Assembly (NCBI GenBank): GCA_021816895.1 | Contig: JAKAWW010000001.1 | Coordinates: 124,001 to 188,000, forward strand | Direction: 5' to 3' | Length of the DNA stretch: 64,000 bases | From: Microcaldota archaeon | Lineage (GTDB): Archaea > Micrarchaeota > Micrarchaeia > Micrarchaeales > Micrarchaeaceae | Shown here: in pieces, positions 7,679 through 16,019 of the stretch | Numbering within the stretch: the stretch's first letter is position 1 | Layout: the number at the start of each line of letters is the position of its first letter | The notes under the pieces: model-generated | What the model was told of the DNA's origin: nothing | The model's database searches: none | What the model saw: the letters and a program-made list of their open reading frames with translations, nothing else | Position numbers and translations under genes: made by a program

Positions 7679-9658
7679 TTGGAATTCTACTATTACAGCC
7701 TTGCAATAGGCATACTGTCCTTGCTGTTCTCGTTAGTGGCAGCTTACACAGTGCTGAAGAAACCTGAAGGAACAGAAAAGATGAAAGAGATATCGAATGC
7801 GATACGCGCAGGCTCCAAAGCATACCTGCTAAGGCAGCTCAAGACAATAGCAATATTTGCAGTAGTTTTGGTGATAGTGCTCGCTTTCCTGCCGCACGGC
7901 CTGCAGCTTGACGTGGCTTTCATAACCGGTGCAGTTGCCTCATACCTGACAGCGTATCTGGGCATGAACGTGGCGGTGCGCTCTAATGTAAGGACTACAA
8001 AAAGCGCCGAGAAAGGTGTTTCGCATGCGTTCAGCACAGCGATTCTTGGAGGCTCGGTAACAGGCTTTGCAGCAGTAGGCTTCGGCCTTGTTGGGCTCAG
8101 CCTTCTTCTTGCATTCCTGACACTTTCAAAGGTCGAGTTGCTTATAGGCTTCGGCTTCGGCGCCTCGCTAATCTCGCTATTCGCAAGGGTGGGCGGCGGA
8201 ATCTACACGAAGGCAGCTGATGTGGGCGCCGACCTTGTGGGGAAGACTGAGCTTAACCTTCCAGAAGACGATCCCAGGAATCCAGCGGTCATAGCTGACA
8301 ACGTTGGCGACAACGTAGGTGACTGCGCGGGCATGGGCGCCGACGTGTTCGAGAGCTATGCAGTTACGCTTGTGGCGTCGCTTCTCATAGCTGCGGGGCT
8401 TTCGCTTTCATCGGCGCAGTTCGCATATCCATTGCTCATAGCAAGCGCTGGCATAATAGCTAGCATGCTCAGCATGGCATTCCTGCGCATAGGCAGGGGC
8501 GGGTCACCAACAAGCGCCCTTTACAAGGGCATCTCGGCAAGCATAATAATTGCGGCAATACTAGACATAGCTATAACATATCTTGGCCATTATCCCGCTG
8601 GTTATTTCATATCGGTGCTTGGCGGACTGCTGCTAGCAATTGTGATATTCGGGATAACCGACTACTACACCGGAACTGGAAGGAAATCCGTGGTGAAGGT
8701 TTCAACCGCTGCCAAAGGCGGAGCAGGTACAGACGTGATAATGGGGCTCGCGGTGGGCCTGAGGAGCGTGTGGCTTCCTGTCATCGCAGTTGTAGTGGGC
8801 ATACTTGTAGGATACTTCAGCGCAGGGCTTTACGGCATAGGCATAGCAGCAGTAGGAATGCTTTCGCTCACAGCAACCATACTTACCATAGATTCGTTCG
8901 GGCCTATAACAGATAATGCAGGGGGCATAGCAGAGATGAGCCACCTGCCGGAGCACGTCAGGAAGGTCACTGATGAGCTGGACGGCGTGGGCAACACCAC
9001 AAAAGCAACCACGAAAGGGTTTGCCATAGGCGGCGCCGCGCTTTCTGCAACAGCGCTATTCGTGGCTTTTGCGAATGCCGTCGGCCTCACATCGATAGAC
9101 GCCCTGAATCCTATAGTAACGGTGGGCATATTCATAGGCGTGCTGATGCCTTTCATATTCTCCTCGTTCCTCATGGAAGCAGTAGGCCACGCAGCCAACC
9201 TTATGGTTGAAGAGGTAAGGCGCCAGGTGAGGACAATAAAAGGCATACTTACTGGCAAGGCGAAACCGGATTACGCCAAAGCGGTTGACATAGCAACGGT
9301 CAATGCGCTCAAGTCGCTCGTGATACCTGAGCTCATTGCAATAGTAACGCCGATAGCGATAGGCCTGCTGCTAGGGAAGCAGGCTCTGGGCGGGCTGCTT
9401 GTAGGAATGATACCAGCAAGCTTCCTGCTTGCGCTATTCATGGCAAACAGCGGAGCTACGATGGACAACGCTAAGAAATATGTCGAAGCAGGCAATTTCG
9501 GCGGCAAGGGCAGCGATACTCACAAAGCCGCGGTTGTGGGCGATACTGTAGGAGATCCGCTCAAGGATACTGCTGGGCCTGCGCTAAACTCCATGATAAA
9601 AGTAGTAAGCACAATATCGATACTTCTTGCTCCGATATTTGTCTACGCGCTGATATAG
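7679..9658 (+). CDS. hppA: Membrane H+-translocating pyrophosphatase, K+-independent type
   Basis: Couples pyrophosphate hydrolysis to proton export, energising the membrane with a biosynthetic by-product. The 659 residues form about 16 spans. Pyrophosphate/Mg-binding motifs are DVGADLVGK, the Asp-rich EDDPRNPAV, and DNVGDNVGDCAGMGAD, with the second set DNAGGIAEM and GDTVGDPLKDTAGP near the C-terminus. The motif GNTTKATTKG carries Lys where K+-dependent enzymes have Ala, which marks the K+-independent proton-pumping class. The start is TTG 7679, with a GAGGTG ribosome-binding site about ten bases before it and a TTTTAAA promoter element near 7635. No other V- or A-type pump gene is in the window. 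Confidence 0.96.
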   Translation: MEFYYYSLAIGILSLLFSLVAAYTVLKKPEGTEKMKEISNAIRAGSKAYLLRQLKTIAIFAVVLVIVLAFLPHGLQLDVAFITGAVASYLTAYLGMNVAVRSNVRTTKSAEKGVSHAFSTAILGGSVTGFAAVGFGLVGLSLLLAFLTLSKVELLIGFGFGASLISLFARVGGGIYTKAADVGADLVGKTELNLPEDDPRNPAVIADNVGDNVGDCAGMGADVFESYAVTLVASLLIAAGLSLSSAQFAYPLLIASAGIIASMLSMAFLRIGRGGSPTSALYKGISASIIIAAILDIAITYLGHYPAGYFISVLGGLLLAIVIFGITDYYTGTGRKSVVKVSTAAKGGAGTDVIMGLAVGLRSVWLPVIAVVVGILVGYFSAGLYGIGIAAVGMLSLTATILTIDSFGPITDNAGGIAEMSHLPEHVRKVTDELDGVGNTTKATTKGFAIGGAALSATALFVAFANAVGLTSIDALNPIVTVGIFIGVLMPFIFSSFLMEAVGHAANLMVEEVRRQVRTIKGILTGKAKPDYAKAVDIATVNALKSLVIPELIAIVTPIAIGLLLGKQALGGLLVGMIPASFLLALFMANSGATMDNAKKYVEAGNFGGKGSDTHKAAVVGDTVGDPLKDTAGPALNSMIKVVSTISILLAPIFVYALI

Positions 9659-9660
9659 GC

Positions 9661-9682
9661 TTCTTTTTTGTTTTCTTTATTC
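9661..9682 (+). terminator. T-rich terminator after hppA
   Basis: Directly after the hppA stop there are runs of 6, 4 and 3 T residues within 20 bases, the usual archaeal termination signal. It lies just before the left hairpin of the tnpB element. Confidence 0.55.
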
Positions 9683-9698
9683 GTAGGGCAAGAATACC

Positions 9699-9714
9699 AC
9701 GACTTTTAAGTCGT
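9699..9714. repeat. Left-end hairpin of the tnpB element
   Basis: Perfect inverted repeat ACGACTT-TT-AAGTCGT, followed by AGATGA. The architecture (TT loop, then ATGA) resembles the right-end hairpin although stem sequences differ. It is likely a single-strand recognition structure. A hppA termination role is less likely because a T-rich tract already precedes it. Confidence 0.6.
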
Positions 9715-9783
9715 AGATGAATTGCGCGGATGTATTTACGCAGTTGCAGATAAGTATATAAATGTTGATTTTAGTATAATATC

Positions 9784-11043
9784 ATGGAGTGCATAAGAGC
9801 ATACAAATTCGCCGTCTATCCTGACGAAAAAAGGCGAAAGGAGATAGACAATATGCTGGTACTTGCGCAACGGCTCTACAACAAAATTCTCGAGAAGACT
9901 AGAGAAGAATACAAAAAGAGCACGAATTCCAAGGTAAACCTGTCGACTCTCAACATGTACATGAACGAGGCGATAAAAGAAAACAAAGAGTTTTCAAAAC
10001 TCTATTCGCAGACAAGGCAGGACATATTCGTCAGGCTCCAGAGGGCATTTCAGAACTTCTTCAGAAGAGTGAATAAAAGCAAGCATGGCAAGAAAGTAAA
10101 AGTGGGATTTCCTCGTTTCAAGCCAATCGATAGGTACAAGTCGCTGAAATACCCGCAGAATAACGGCTCCTTCTCGATTGAAAAAAAGAGAAAAACTATA
10201 ATGCTCAGGGTGTCAAAGATCGGCAGGATGAAAATAGACCTGCACCGGCAAATCGGCGGAGATATAAAAACCCTCACGATAAAAAGGGAGGCGGGCCAAT
10301 ACTACGCGATTTTCACCGCGATAGAACATATTTCGCTTCCGAAGATAGAGGATACCAATCCTATAGGCATAGACTTGGGGCTGAATAATTTCATCGCACT
10401 CTCTGACAGCACAAAGGTGGAAAAACCGAAGTTCGCAATGAAAAGGGAGAAACGCATTGCGCGCTGGCAGAGGAAGATCGCAAGGAGGCAGATGAAATCT
10501 AAAAGGAGGCAAAAGGCAAAGCAGGCTCTGGAGAAGGAGTGGAAGTACGCGACAAACCAGTCGGAAGACTTTGCGCATAAACTTTCAAGCGAACTTGTGC
10601 ATTCTGGCGCCACCTCATTCGCTGCTGAGAAACTCAACATACAGAACATGGCGAAGAACCACAGGCTTGCGCAATCCATTTATAACGCTTCATGGAATAA
10701 ATTTATTCAGATGCTTTCATATAAGGCTGAAAGTGCTGGTATGAAAGTAATATTGGTAGACCCAATGGGTACGACACAGGAATGCAGCAACTGCCATCAT
10801 GTAAAGAAAAGCAGTGAGATGCTTACCCTCGAAGACAGGATATATCACTGCAATGCCTGCGGTTTTACCATTGACAGAGACCAAAATGCGGCGATAAACA
10901 TACGCAACAGATCTAGGGCAGGACTTGCCCGAAGTTACGCTCAGGGAGATGATTGCCTCTGCGCTTCAACTGGAAGTGCAAGCAGCGTCGGCGAACTGAG
11001 AACATACTCTGTAAGTGCAGGGGAAGCCCCTACCTTTAGGTAG
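9784..11043 (+). CDS. tnpB: TnpB RNA-guided nuclease
   Basis: A 419-residue transposon-encoded nuclease of the family ancestral to Cas12. RuvC residues are intact: Asp197 in GIDLGLNNF, Glu in AAEKLNIQ near 281, and Asp in TIDRDQNAA near 364. The zinc ribbon is CSNC...CNAC between the last two motifs. The N-terminal helix-turn-helix-like region begins AYKFAVYPDEKRR and is of normal length. A TATATAAAT box at 9755-9763 implies a nearly leaderless transcript from ATG 9784. About 50 residues after the last RuvC motif are low in conservation features, and that DNA probably doubles as guide-RNA scaffold. The stop codon lies inside the right-end hairpin. Confidence 0.95.
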   Translation: MECIRAYKFAVYPDEKRRKEIDNMLVLAQRLYNKILEKTREEYKKSTNSKVNLSTLNMYMNEAIKENKEFSKLYSQTRQDIFVRLQRAFQNFFRRVNKSKHGKKVKVGFPRFKPIDRYKSLKYPQNNGSFSIEKKRKTIMLRVSKIGRMKIDLHRQIGGDIKTLTIKREAGQYYAIFTAIEHISLPKIEDTNPIGIDLGLNNFIALSDSTKVEKPKFAMKREKRIARWQRKIARRQMKSKRRQKAKQALEKEWKYATNQSEDFAHKLSSELVHSGATSFAAEKLNIQNMAKNHRLAQSIYNASWNKFIQMLSYKAESAGMKVILVDPMGTTQECSNCHHVKKSSEMLTLEDRIYHCNACGFTIDRDQNAAINIRNRSRAGLARSYAQGDDCLCASTGSASSVGELRTYSVSAGEAPTFR

Positions 11044-11056
11044 GGGATGAGGTCAC
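10900..11056 (+). ncRNA. Probable right-end (omega) RNA scaffold for TnpB
   Basis: In this family the guide RNA is processed from the 3' part of the tnpB transcript, ends at the element's right boundary and takes its guide from the DNA just outside. Here the hairpin CCCCTACCT-TT-AGGTAGGGG (11027-11046) is the conserved terminal stem, followed by ATGAGGTCAC. The 5' limit of the RNA is unknown and the start given is approximate. The guide would begin near TCAACGAAGC, in the short spacer before the bud32 stop. Confidence 0.5.
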
Positions 11057-11082
11057 TCAACGAAGCTTTATGAGCATAAGCG

Positions 11083-11700
11083 CTATACCGCGAGTGTTCT
11101 AGTCTGGTATCTTCCACGCCTTTCTATATCGCGCAGTCTTTCGAGCACAGCATCGCTGTCATCGCAATGCGCTTTGTAGCTCGATGCAAATACCTGGAAA
11201 TCATTGTGGCTAAGCGATCTTTTCATAAGCAGCAAATCCAGCGCCTTGTCCTCTGCGCTTGCAGTAAACGACGAAAGGCCGAAATCTATTATATATGTAT
11301 CCTTGGCATCATTGCTCGATACCATTATGTTTGCGGGAGTAAAGTCGCCATGGACTATGTTGTGTGAATGCAGCATCGCCAGATACCTTCCAGAATCAGC
11401 CAGCGCCTTCGCCGGCGCCTTTGCACCATTATCCCCAAGAATATCTGCAAGAGTCCTCCCGTTTATCCTTGTAGTAAAAATCCCGAACCTGCCGACCAGC
11501 ACTATCTGGGGCACCTTCACCCCCAAACCTTGCGCGGTTATAAGGGTGCGCGCTTCAATCCTGGTTCTCCTAACCCTGATTGCTTCGTCAAGGGCTCTGA
11601 TCCTGTAGCGCTTTGGCTGTCTGTACTTCAATATTGCATTTATGCCGAAAATCATCGCTGCATAGATGCGTGCCTCAGCTCCCTCTGAAATCATTTTCAT
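11083..11700 (-). CDS. bud32: KEOPS kinase Bud32
   Basis: Small atypical protein kinase of the KEOPS complex, which makes the t6A modification on ANN-decoding tRNAs together with Kae1. The 205-residue protein has the kinase catalytic motif VHGDFTPANIM and the metal-binding motif IDFGLSSF. It lacks most of a normal kinase C-lobe, as usual for this family. The start codon overlaps the kae1 stop (ATGA at 11700-11697), indicating translational coupling. In many archaea the two genes are fused; here they are separate. The gene ends about 25 bases from the tnpB element. Confidence 0.95.
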   Translation of the reverse strand: MKMISEGAEARIYAAMIFGINAILKYRQPKRYRIRALDEAIRVRRTRIEARTLITAQGLGVKVPQIVLVGRFGIFTTRINGRTLADILGDNGAKAPAKALADSGRYLAMLHSHNIVHGDFTPANIMVSSNDAKDTYIIDFGLSSFTASAEDKALDLLLMKRSLSHNDFQVFASSYKAHCDDSDAVLERLRDIERRGRYQTRTLAV

Positions 11701-12674
11701 GGCCATCCAACCTTCACTTTGTCTACACGATATCTCTGCTCTATTGTGCATTCATCGAGCCCGGGCTTATCCATGAAGTTGTGCATCTTTTCTGCCACAA
11801 TTGCTATCATTGCGCCATTGTCGCTGTTGAATTCGTTCGGCGCAGCGTAAAATTTCACATTGTGCTCCTTTGCGACCATGCCGAGCATCTCTCTCAGGCG
11901 AGAGCTCTGCGCAACTCCGCCGCTTACGACAAGCTCCTTTTTATGCGTAAGCAGCAAAGCCCTCTCTGTAGCTTCGCACAGCATCGAAAAAGCCGTTTCC
12001 TGGAGGGAAAAAGCCACGTTTTTTATGCTATTTTTGCTCAGCACCTTTGCCGCATGCGTAAGCAATCCTGTAAAAGCGAAATCCATGCCCTTCACAGTGT
12101 AAGGCATCTCAATGTAGCTTCCTCCGAGCGCAGCTTTCTCTACTGATGTGCCCCACGCTGGTATTAAGCCGGCTTCCCTTGCAAATGAATCCAGCATGTT
12201 GCCTACCCCAATATCGAAAGTTTCCCCATATATGTGGTAGTGCCTAAAAGGCTCGCCAGCAATGGCAAGGATTTGGGAATTTCCGCCGCTTACATATAGT
12301 GCAAGGGGATCATTGAACCTTGCAAGATGCTTCGTCACCTCTATATGCGCAACTGCATGGTTTACAGGGTATAAGGGCAGGCCCCTTTCAACGGCTATGG
12401 TCCTTGCAATTACCTGCCCCACCCGAAGGCATGGGCCAAGCCCTGGCCCCTTGGTATAGCCTATTGCTTCTATGTCATCAATGCCCACGTGTGCCTTCCT
12501 TAGGGCCCGTTTCAATAGCACAGCGCTGTTGCGTGCATGAAAATCAGCGACGCGCATTGGTATAATGCCACTGCGTATCTTGTACATTATTTTTTCATTG
12601 GCAAGTATCCTGCCTTCGTCAACAATGCCTATGCCCAATGTGTGTGCGCTGCTCTCTACACCCAACACAGGCAT
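11697..12674 (-). CDS. kae1: KEOPS catalytic subunit Kae1 (tRNA t6A synthase)
   Basis: ASKHA-fold enzyme transferring threonylcarbamoyl from threonylcarbamoyl-AMP to A37 of tRNA. The 325 residues are full length. It has the N-terminal GVESSAHTLGIGIV, the metal-binding histidines in VNHAVAHIEV, the nucleotide-binding YVSGGNSQ and the C-terminal SDNGAMIAIV. It overlaps bud32 by four bases and follows aIF1 by eight, in one minus-strand unit uL29-aIF1-kae1-bud32. The partner Cgi121 is encoded separately near 63 kb. Confidence 0.96.
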   Translation of the reverse strand: MPVLGVESSAHTLGIGIVDEGRILANEKIMYKIRSGIIPMRVADFHARNSAVLLKRALRKAHVGIDDIEAIGYTKGPGLGPCLRVGQVIARTIAVERGLPLYPVNHAVAHIEVTKHLARFNDPLALYVSGGNSQILAIAGEPFRHYHIYGETFDIGVGNMLDSFAREAGLIPAWGTSVEKAALGGSYIEMPYTVKGMDFAFTGLLTHAAKVLSKNSIKNVAFSLQETAFSMLCEATERALLLTHKKELVVSGGVAQSSRLREMLGMVAKEHNVKFYAAPNEFNSDNGAMIAIVAEKMHNFMDKPGLDECTIEQRYRVDKVKVGWP

Positions 12675-12682
12675 GCAACCGC

Positions 12683-12988
12683 CTACACAATCTCTATGTT
12701 AGTGTCCTTGTAGCCTATGCTTATTAGTGCGTTCTTTGTATTGAGCTTGTGCTCTCCCTGCAATTCGATATAGCCGTCCTTGTACGTGCCTCCGCAAGCG
12801 AGTATGCGCTTCAGGCTTTTCATCGTGCGCTCTATGTCGTCAGCAGATATGCCTTCCACAATAGTGACAAACTTGTTGAACTTCGCCTTCTTTGTAGATA
12901 TCTTGATCTTCGCTTCAGTTTCCTTGTCAAGGACGTCGCATACGCAAAGGTCCTTTGGCAAGCCGCATCTAGGACAAATCTCTGCCAT
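12683..12988 (-). CDS. Translation initiation factor aIF1 (SUI1 family)
   Basis: A 101-residue ribosomal-P-site factor controlling start-codon selection. An N-terminal CPRC...CVC zinc-ribbon-like segment is followed by the SUI1 core FNKFVTIVEGI and the highly conserved LACGGTYKDGYIELQGEH. It begins two bases after the uL29 stop and precedes kae1, an arrangement typical of archaeal information operons. Confidence 0.95.
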   Translation of the reverse strand: MAEICPRCGLPKDLCVCDVLDKETEAKIKISTKKAKFNKFVTIVEGISADDIERTMKSLKRILACGGTYKDGYIELQGEHKLNTKNALISIGYKDTNIEIV

Positions 12989-12989
12989 C

Positions 12990-13196
12990 TTACTCTTTCA
13001 CACCCTTTTCTTTTAGCACCGTGTTTATCCTTGCAATGGTGCGCCTGAGCTCCTTGGCCTTTACCACTTTGCTTGACACGCCTGTAGAAGCTATCTTCCT
13101 CTTTTCGATGCCGAGCTCTAGCAAGAGCTGGTTCCTTCTGTCCTTTAGCTCATTGACGCTCAGCGGCCTTATGTCTTTTATCTTTATAATAAGCAC
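12990..13196 (-). CDS. rpl29: Ribosomal protein uL29
   Basis: A 68-residue helical large-subunit protein near the exit tunnel. Family features are the LSVNELKDRRNQLLLEL helix and the basic KAKELRRTIARINTVL helix. The start is GTG 13196. A TATA box (13229-13238) lies 33 bases upstream, and an AAGGTG motif overlaps the start region. First gene of a unit with aIF1, kae1 and bud32. The usual ribosomal-protein neighbours are absent, so the uL29-aIF1 pair has been detached from the large ribosomal operon. Confidence 0.92.
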   Translation of the reverse strand: MLIIKIKDIRPLSVNELKDRRNQLLLELGIEKRKIASTGVSSKVVKAKELRRTIARINTVLKEKGVKE

Positions 13197-13228
13197 CTTA
13201 ACGACGTATAGTGACTATGCACTTTAAG

Positions 13229-13238
13229 ATATAAATAC
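13229..13238 (-). promoter_or_regulatory. TATA box of the uL29-aIF1-kae1-bud32 unit
   Basis: TATTTATATC on the minus strand, 33 bases before GTG 13196. It predicts a short or absent leader. Confidence 0.6.
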
Positions 13239-13347
13239 CTTATGATTATCCATATGATAACCCGTAAAGTTTGGCAACATCGCCTGTTTTAGGTGTTGTA
13301 GTGCAGTATCCTACCAACCAATGGAAAATCTGTTTATGCTTGCAATG

Positions 13348-15069
13348 CTAACGCGCAACGTATCCGTAGCATTCAAAACTCACATTGCTGCTTAACTGGT
13401 ATGGTATTACGCCCACGCCATTGAAAATGAAATAAGAGGAAAGCCATTGCGGTCTTTCTATGTTAATCTGCTTAAAGCCGCATCTAGTAATTACGGCAGG
13501 GTTATTATAACCGCACAGCAGAATGCTGCTACTGCTGGCCGATAGTTGAGAGCAATTCGTTACCGAAGTCAAATAAGTATAGTTTTTAAAATAACCAGTA
13601 TACGGCATAATTACATCAATGGGCACGTTTGAGAACACGTACGTAGTGCCTTCATACTGTGAGTTTATTTCATTTCCAAAAGCGATTACAGGATAAAGAT
13701 AGCTGTATTCCGTGTAGAGTACATATCTCGATATGTAAAAGCACTGGAAAAATAGTAGCAAGAGCAGCAGTAGCGCAACTGAGATGCCCACATACCTTTT
13801 GAGATGACGTCTATCCTCAATGGAGATGTTTTTGCTTTTCTGTTGTATATTGCCTAATAGCATGTCTGTAATGCCCATTCCAATAATGAGCGCTGCTCCT
13901 GGAAACATTATAGAGACAAAGCGCGGCACGAAGCTTATCCCAACATAGCTGTGTATGCTCATGGTGCCAAATGAGAGATAAATTAAAGGTAATATCACCC
14001 ACAACACAGGGAGCAGCATAACTCTATTTCGCTTGGTCAGCATGTACAAACCAAATATCAACGCCAAATAGAATGTCAACCCCGAAACGTACCCAAATAT
14101 TGCTGTGTTCTTGATTGTGTAGGTAAGCAATGACAGGTTAGTTGTATTGTTGGGAAGAGGAAGTGCCTGGCAGAAATTTGCCCAGCACACAAGAGAATGT
14201 CCAATAATACTGTAATAGGGAAACATTGTTTGAAGGTATAATGCAAGAAGGCCTATCCCTGGGGTTGAATGCGGGGCAATGGCTTGGTTACCATACCATG
14301 ACATATCAACAGCAAACACGCTTAAAGGCGCGCCTCCCGAAAGAATGCCAAATAAAACTATTAGGCCTAGCCCTAATGCAACACCGGCAATGAATGGCAG
14401 TGCTATGTGGCTCAAAGATCTTCGCCCTGATTTAATCAGCAGGTAAGCAAGAAACGGCAGCACTATCAAAGATATTATTACACCTTCAATCATTGCTATT
14501 ACATTAAGCATCAAGAAGAGCCCAGACAATCCATAGTAAAGCGCAGATCTCCTGGCTCGCTTTTCCTTATACCCCATCAACATAAAAAGGACTGTGGATA
14601 TAGTGATTAACCCAAGTAGGATATTGACCCCGAGGCTTGCAGTATCTATTATGTTGAATGGGATAATGACATAAATAATCGCGGAAAGAATCCCGCTTTT
14701 ACGTCCGTTCAAAAGGCTGCCTATTTTATAAATGCCGACAAAACTCAGGGCCAGCAGTAAAAAGTTTGCCATGGTGCCTGAATATGTGTTCACTCCAAGC
14801 AGCTTGTAGAATAATGCAATATATGTAAGGAAAAGGTAGAATGTCGCCAACGGGCCCGCATTATCAAGACCATAATACCCATGATGTGCGATGTCGCTTG
14901 CAAGCTGGGCATATATCGGCGAGTCAAAAGCCGATACCACCCCCGGCCCATAAAAGAACGCGGTGACTAGAAAATACGCAAATATCATTGTTGCTATTGC
15001 TACAATCAATATTGCAATCAGTTCAATCCTATCAGTGCCGTTACTTATTGCGTCGTGATCTCTTTGCAT
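13348..15069 (-). CDS. GT-C type membrane glycosyltransferase (PMT/ArnT-like)
   Basis: A 573-residue polytopic protein with about 12 spans. The first external loop holds an acidic motif (SAFDSPIYAQLASDI), the place of the catalytic Asp in lipid-linked-sugar-dependent GT-C enzymes. After the last span an Asn-rich external domain of about 110 residues follows. This architecture matches enzymes that take a sugar from a polyprenyl-phosphate donor outside the membrane. Donor and acceptor are unknown. It is divergent from the ABC exporter at 15122, sharing a 52-base promoter region. A second protein of this general type is at 19815-21539. Confidence 0.75.
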   Translation of the reverse strand: MQRDHDAISNGTDRIELIAILIVAIATMIFAYFLVTAFFYGPGVVSAFDSPIYAQLASDIAHHGYYGLDNAGPLATFYLFLTYIALFYKLLGVNTYSGTMANFLLLALSFVGIYKIGSLLNGRKSGILSAIIYVIIPFNIIDTASLGVNILLGLITISTVLFMLMGYKEKRARRSALYYGLSGLFLMLNVIAMIEGVIISLIVLPFLAYLLIKSGRRSLSHIALPFIAGVALGLGLIVLFGILSGGAPLSVFAVDMSWYGNQAIAPHSTPGIGLLALYLQTMFPYYSIIGHSLVCWANFCQALPLPNNTTNLSLLTYTIKNTAIFGYVSGLTFYLALIFGLYMLTKRNRVMLLPVLWVILPLIYLSFGTMSIHSYVGISFVPRFVSIMFPGAALIIGMGITDMLLGNIQQKSKNISIEDRRHLKRYVGISVALLLLLLLFFQCFYISRYVLYTEYSYLYPVIAFGNEINSQYEGTTYVFSNVPIDVIMPYTGYFKNYTYLTSVTNCSQLSASSSSILLCGYNNPAVITRCGFKQINIERPQWLSSYFIFNGVGVIPYQLSSNVSFECYGYVAR

Positions 15070-15121
15070 AAATTACACTTACCATAATAATATTAATAAG
15101 TATTAATCAATATCCCGTAAT

Positions 15122-16015
15122 ATGGGCCAAATAATGGTAAGTGGTGTCACAAAGCGTTTTGGCAATGTCGTAGCTTTGGATCATATAATGCTAAAACCGA
15201 AAAGCGGCCTAAATTTCGTGCTAGGGCCGAATGGCGCCGGGAAGAGCACGCTGCTAAAAGTGATCGCAGGGCTCTACAGGCCAGATAGCGGGAAGGTGTC
15301 AGTGCTCGGCGAGAACCCATACGCAAATGACAAGCTGAAGCAGGTCATGTCATTGCTTACAGACAACTATGCACTTTACGATTTTCTCACCGTAAGGAAG
15401 AACCTGGAATTCTTCGGCCGGCTTTACGGGATCGAAGGCGGAAAAGCCATATCTAAAGTGGAAGAAATGCTCAAAGCGCTTGGCATATACGAGCTTCTTG
15501 ATTCCAAGGTAGAAGCGCTTAGCCGCGGCACAAAGCAGAAAGTGGCATTCTGCAGGGCGATACTCAGCGATCCCAAGATATTGCTGCTTGACGAGCCGAC
15601 CGCATTCCTTGATGCGAGCGCTTCGAATATTATAAGGAATTATATCGTAGAGAGCGTGAAAGGCAAGGATATCATTTTCGTGACGCAGAAGCTTGACGAA
15701 GTGGCAAGGTTCAACGGTGCTGTCCACATAATGCGCAAAGGCCGGATTGTAAAATCCACCAGCATAAGCGGCATGTACAGAAATGTGCTTAAGGGCATGG
15801 TGGTCAACATAAGGTTTGCGAGGCCCGTGCGCTTTGAAATGCTTAAGCATCTTCAAGGCCTGCAGGGCGTGTACCCAGGGCTTGCAACCATGGTGCACAT
15901 AAAAATAAACAATTACAAGGATATAAGCGCCGCAGTCGACGCGATAAGAGAAAAGGGCATCGCTATAGTTGGCATAGACTACATAGAGCCTTTCATAGAG
16001 AGCATTTTCAGGTAA
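15122..16015 (+). CDS. ABC-2 exporter ATP-binding subunit (second system)
   Basis: A 297-residue ABC ATPase with Walker A GPNGAGKST, Walker B ILLLDEPTAFLD and switch region IIFVTQKLDEV. The signature reads LSRGTKQKV instead of LSGG, a common variant in ABC-2 exporters. About 80 C-terminal residues form a regulatory domain. It is followed four bases later by its permease. In this neighbourhood it may export a glycan or surface component, an inference from context. Confidence 0.9.
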   Translation: MGQIMVSGVTKRFGNVVALDHIMLKPKSGLNFVLGPNGAGKSTLLKVIAGLYRPDSGKVSVLGENPYANDKLKQVMSLLTDNYALYDFLTVRKNLEFFGRLYGIEGGKAISKVEEMLKALGIYELLDSKVEALSRGTKQKVAFCRAILSDPKILLLDEPTAFLDASASNIIRNYIVESVKGKDIIFVTQKLDEVARFNGAVHIMRKGRIVKSTSISGMYRNVLKGMVVNIRFARPVRFEMLKHLQGLQGVYPGLATMVHIKINNYKDISAAVDAIREKGIAIVGIDYIEPFIESIFR

Positions 16016-16019
16016 TCAC

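Larger units (their letters stand above)
9690..11056 (+). mobile_element. IS200/IS605-type element carrying only tnpB
   Basis: A tnpB gene is bounded by subterminal hairpins: a palindrome at 9699-9714 on the left and a 9-base-pair hairpin at 11027-11046 on the right. The right hairpin lies in the context GAAGCCCC...GGGGATGAGGTCAC, typical of IS605-group right ends. No tnpA transposase is present, so this is an IS1341-like derivative that can move only if TnpA is supplied in trans. It sits in the gap between hppA and the bud32 operon without disrupting a gene. The exact outer ends (about 9690 and 11056) are inferred from family architecture and not from a target-site comparison. Confidence 0.75.

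Noticed and set aside
9699-9714. Palindrome as a hairpin terminator of hppA
   Set aside because: A T-rich archaeal terminator already lies between the stop and the palindrome, and the palindrome has the TT-loop design of the element's right end.
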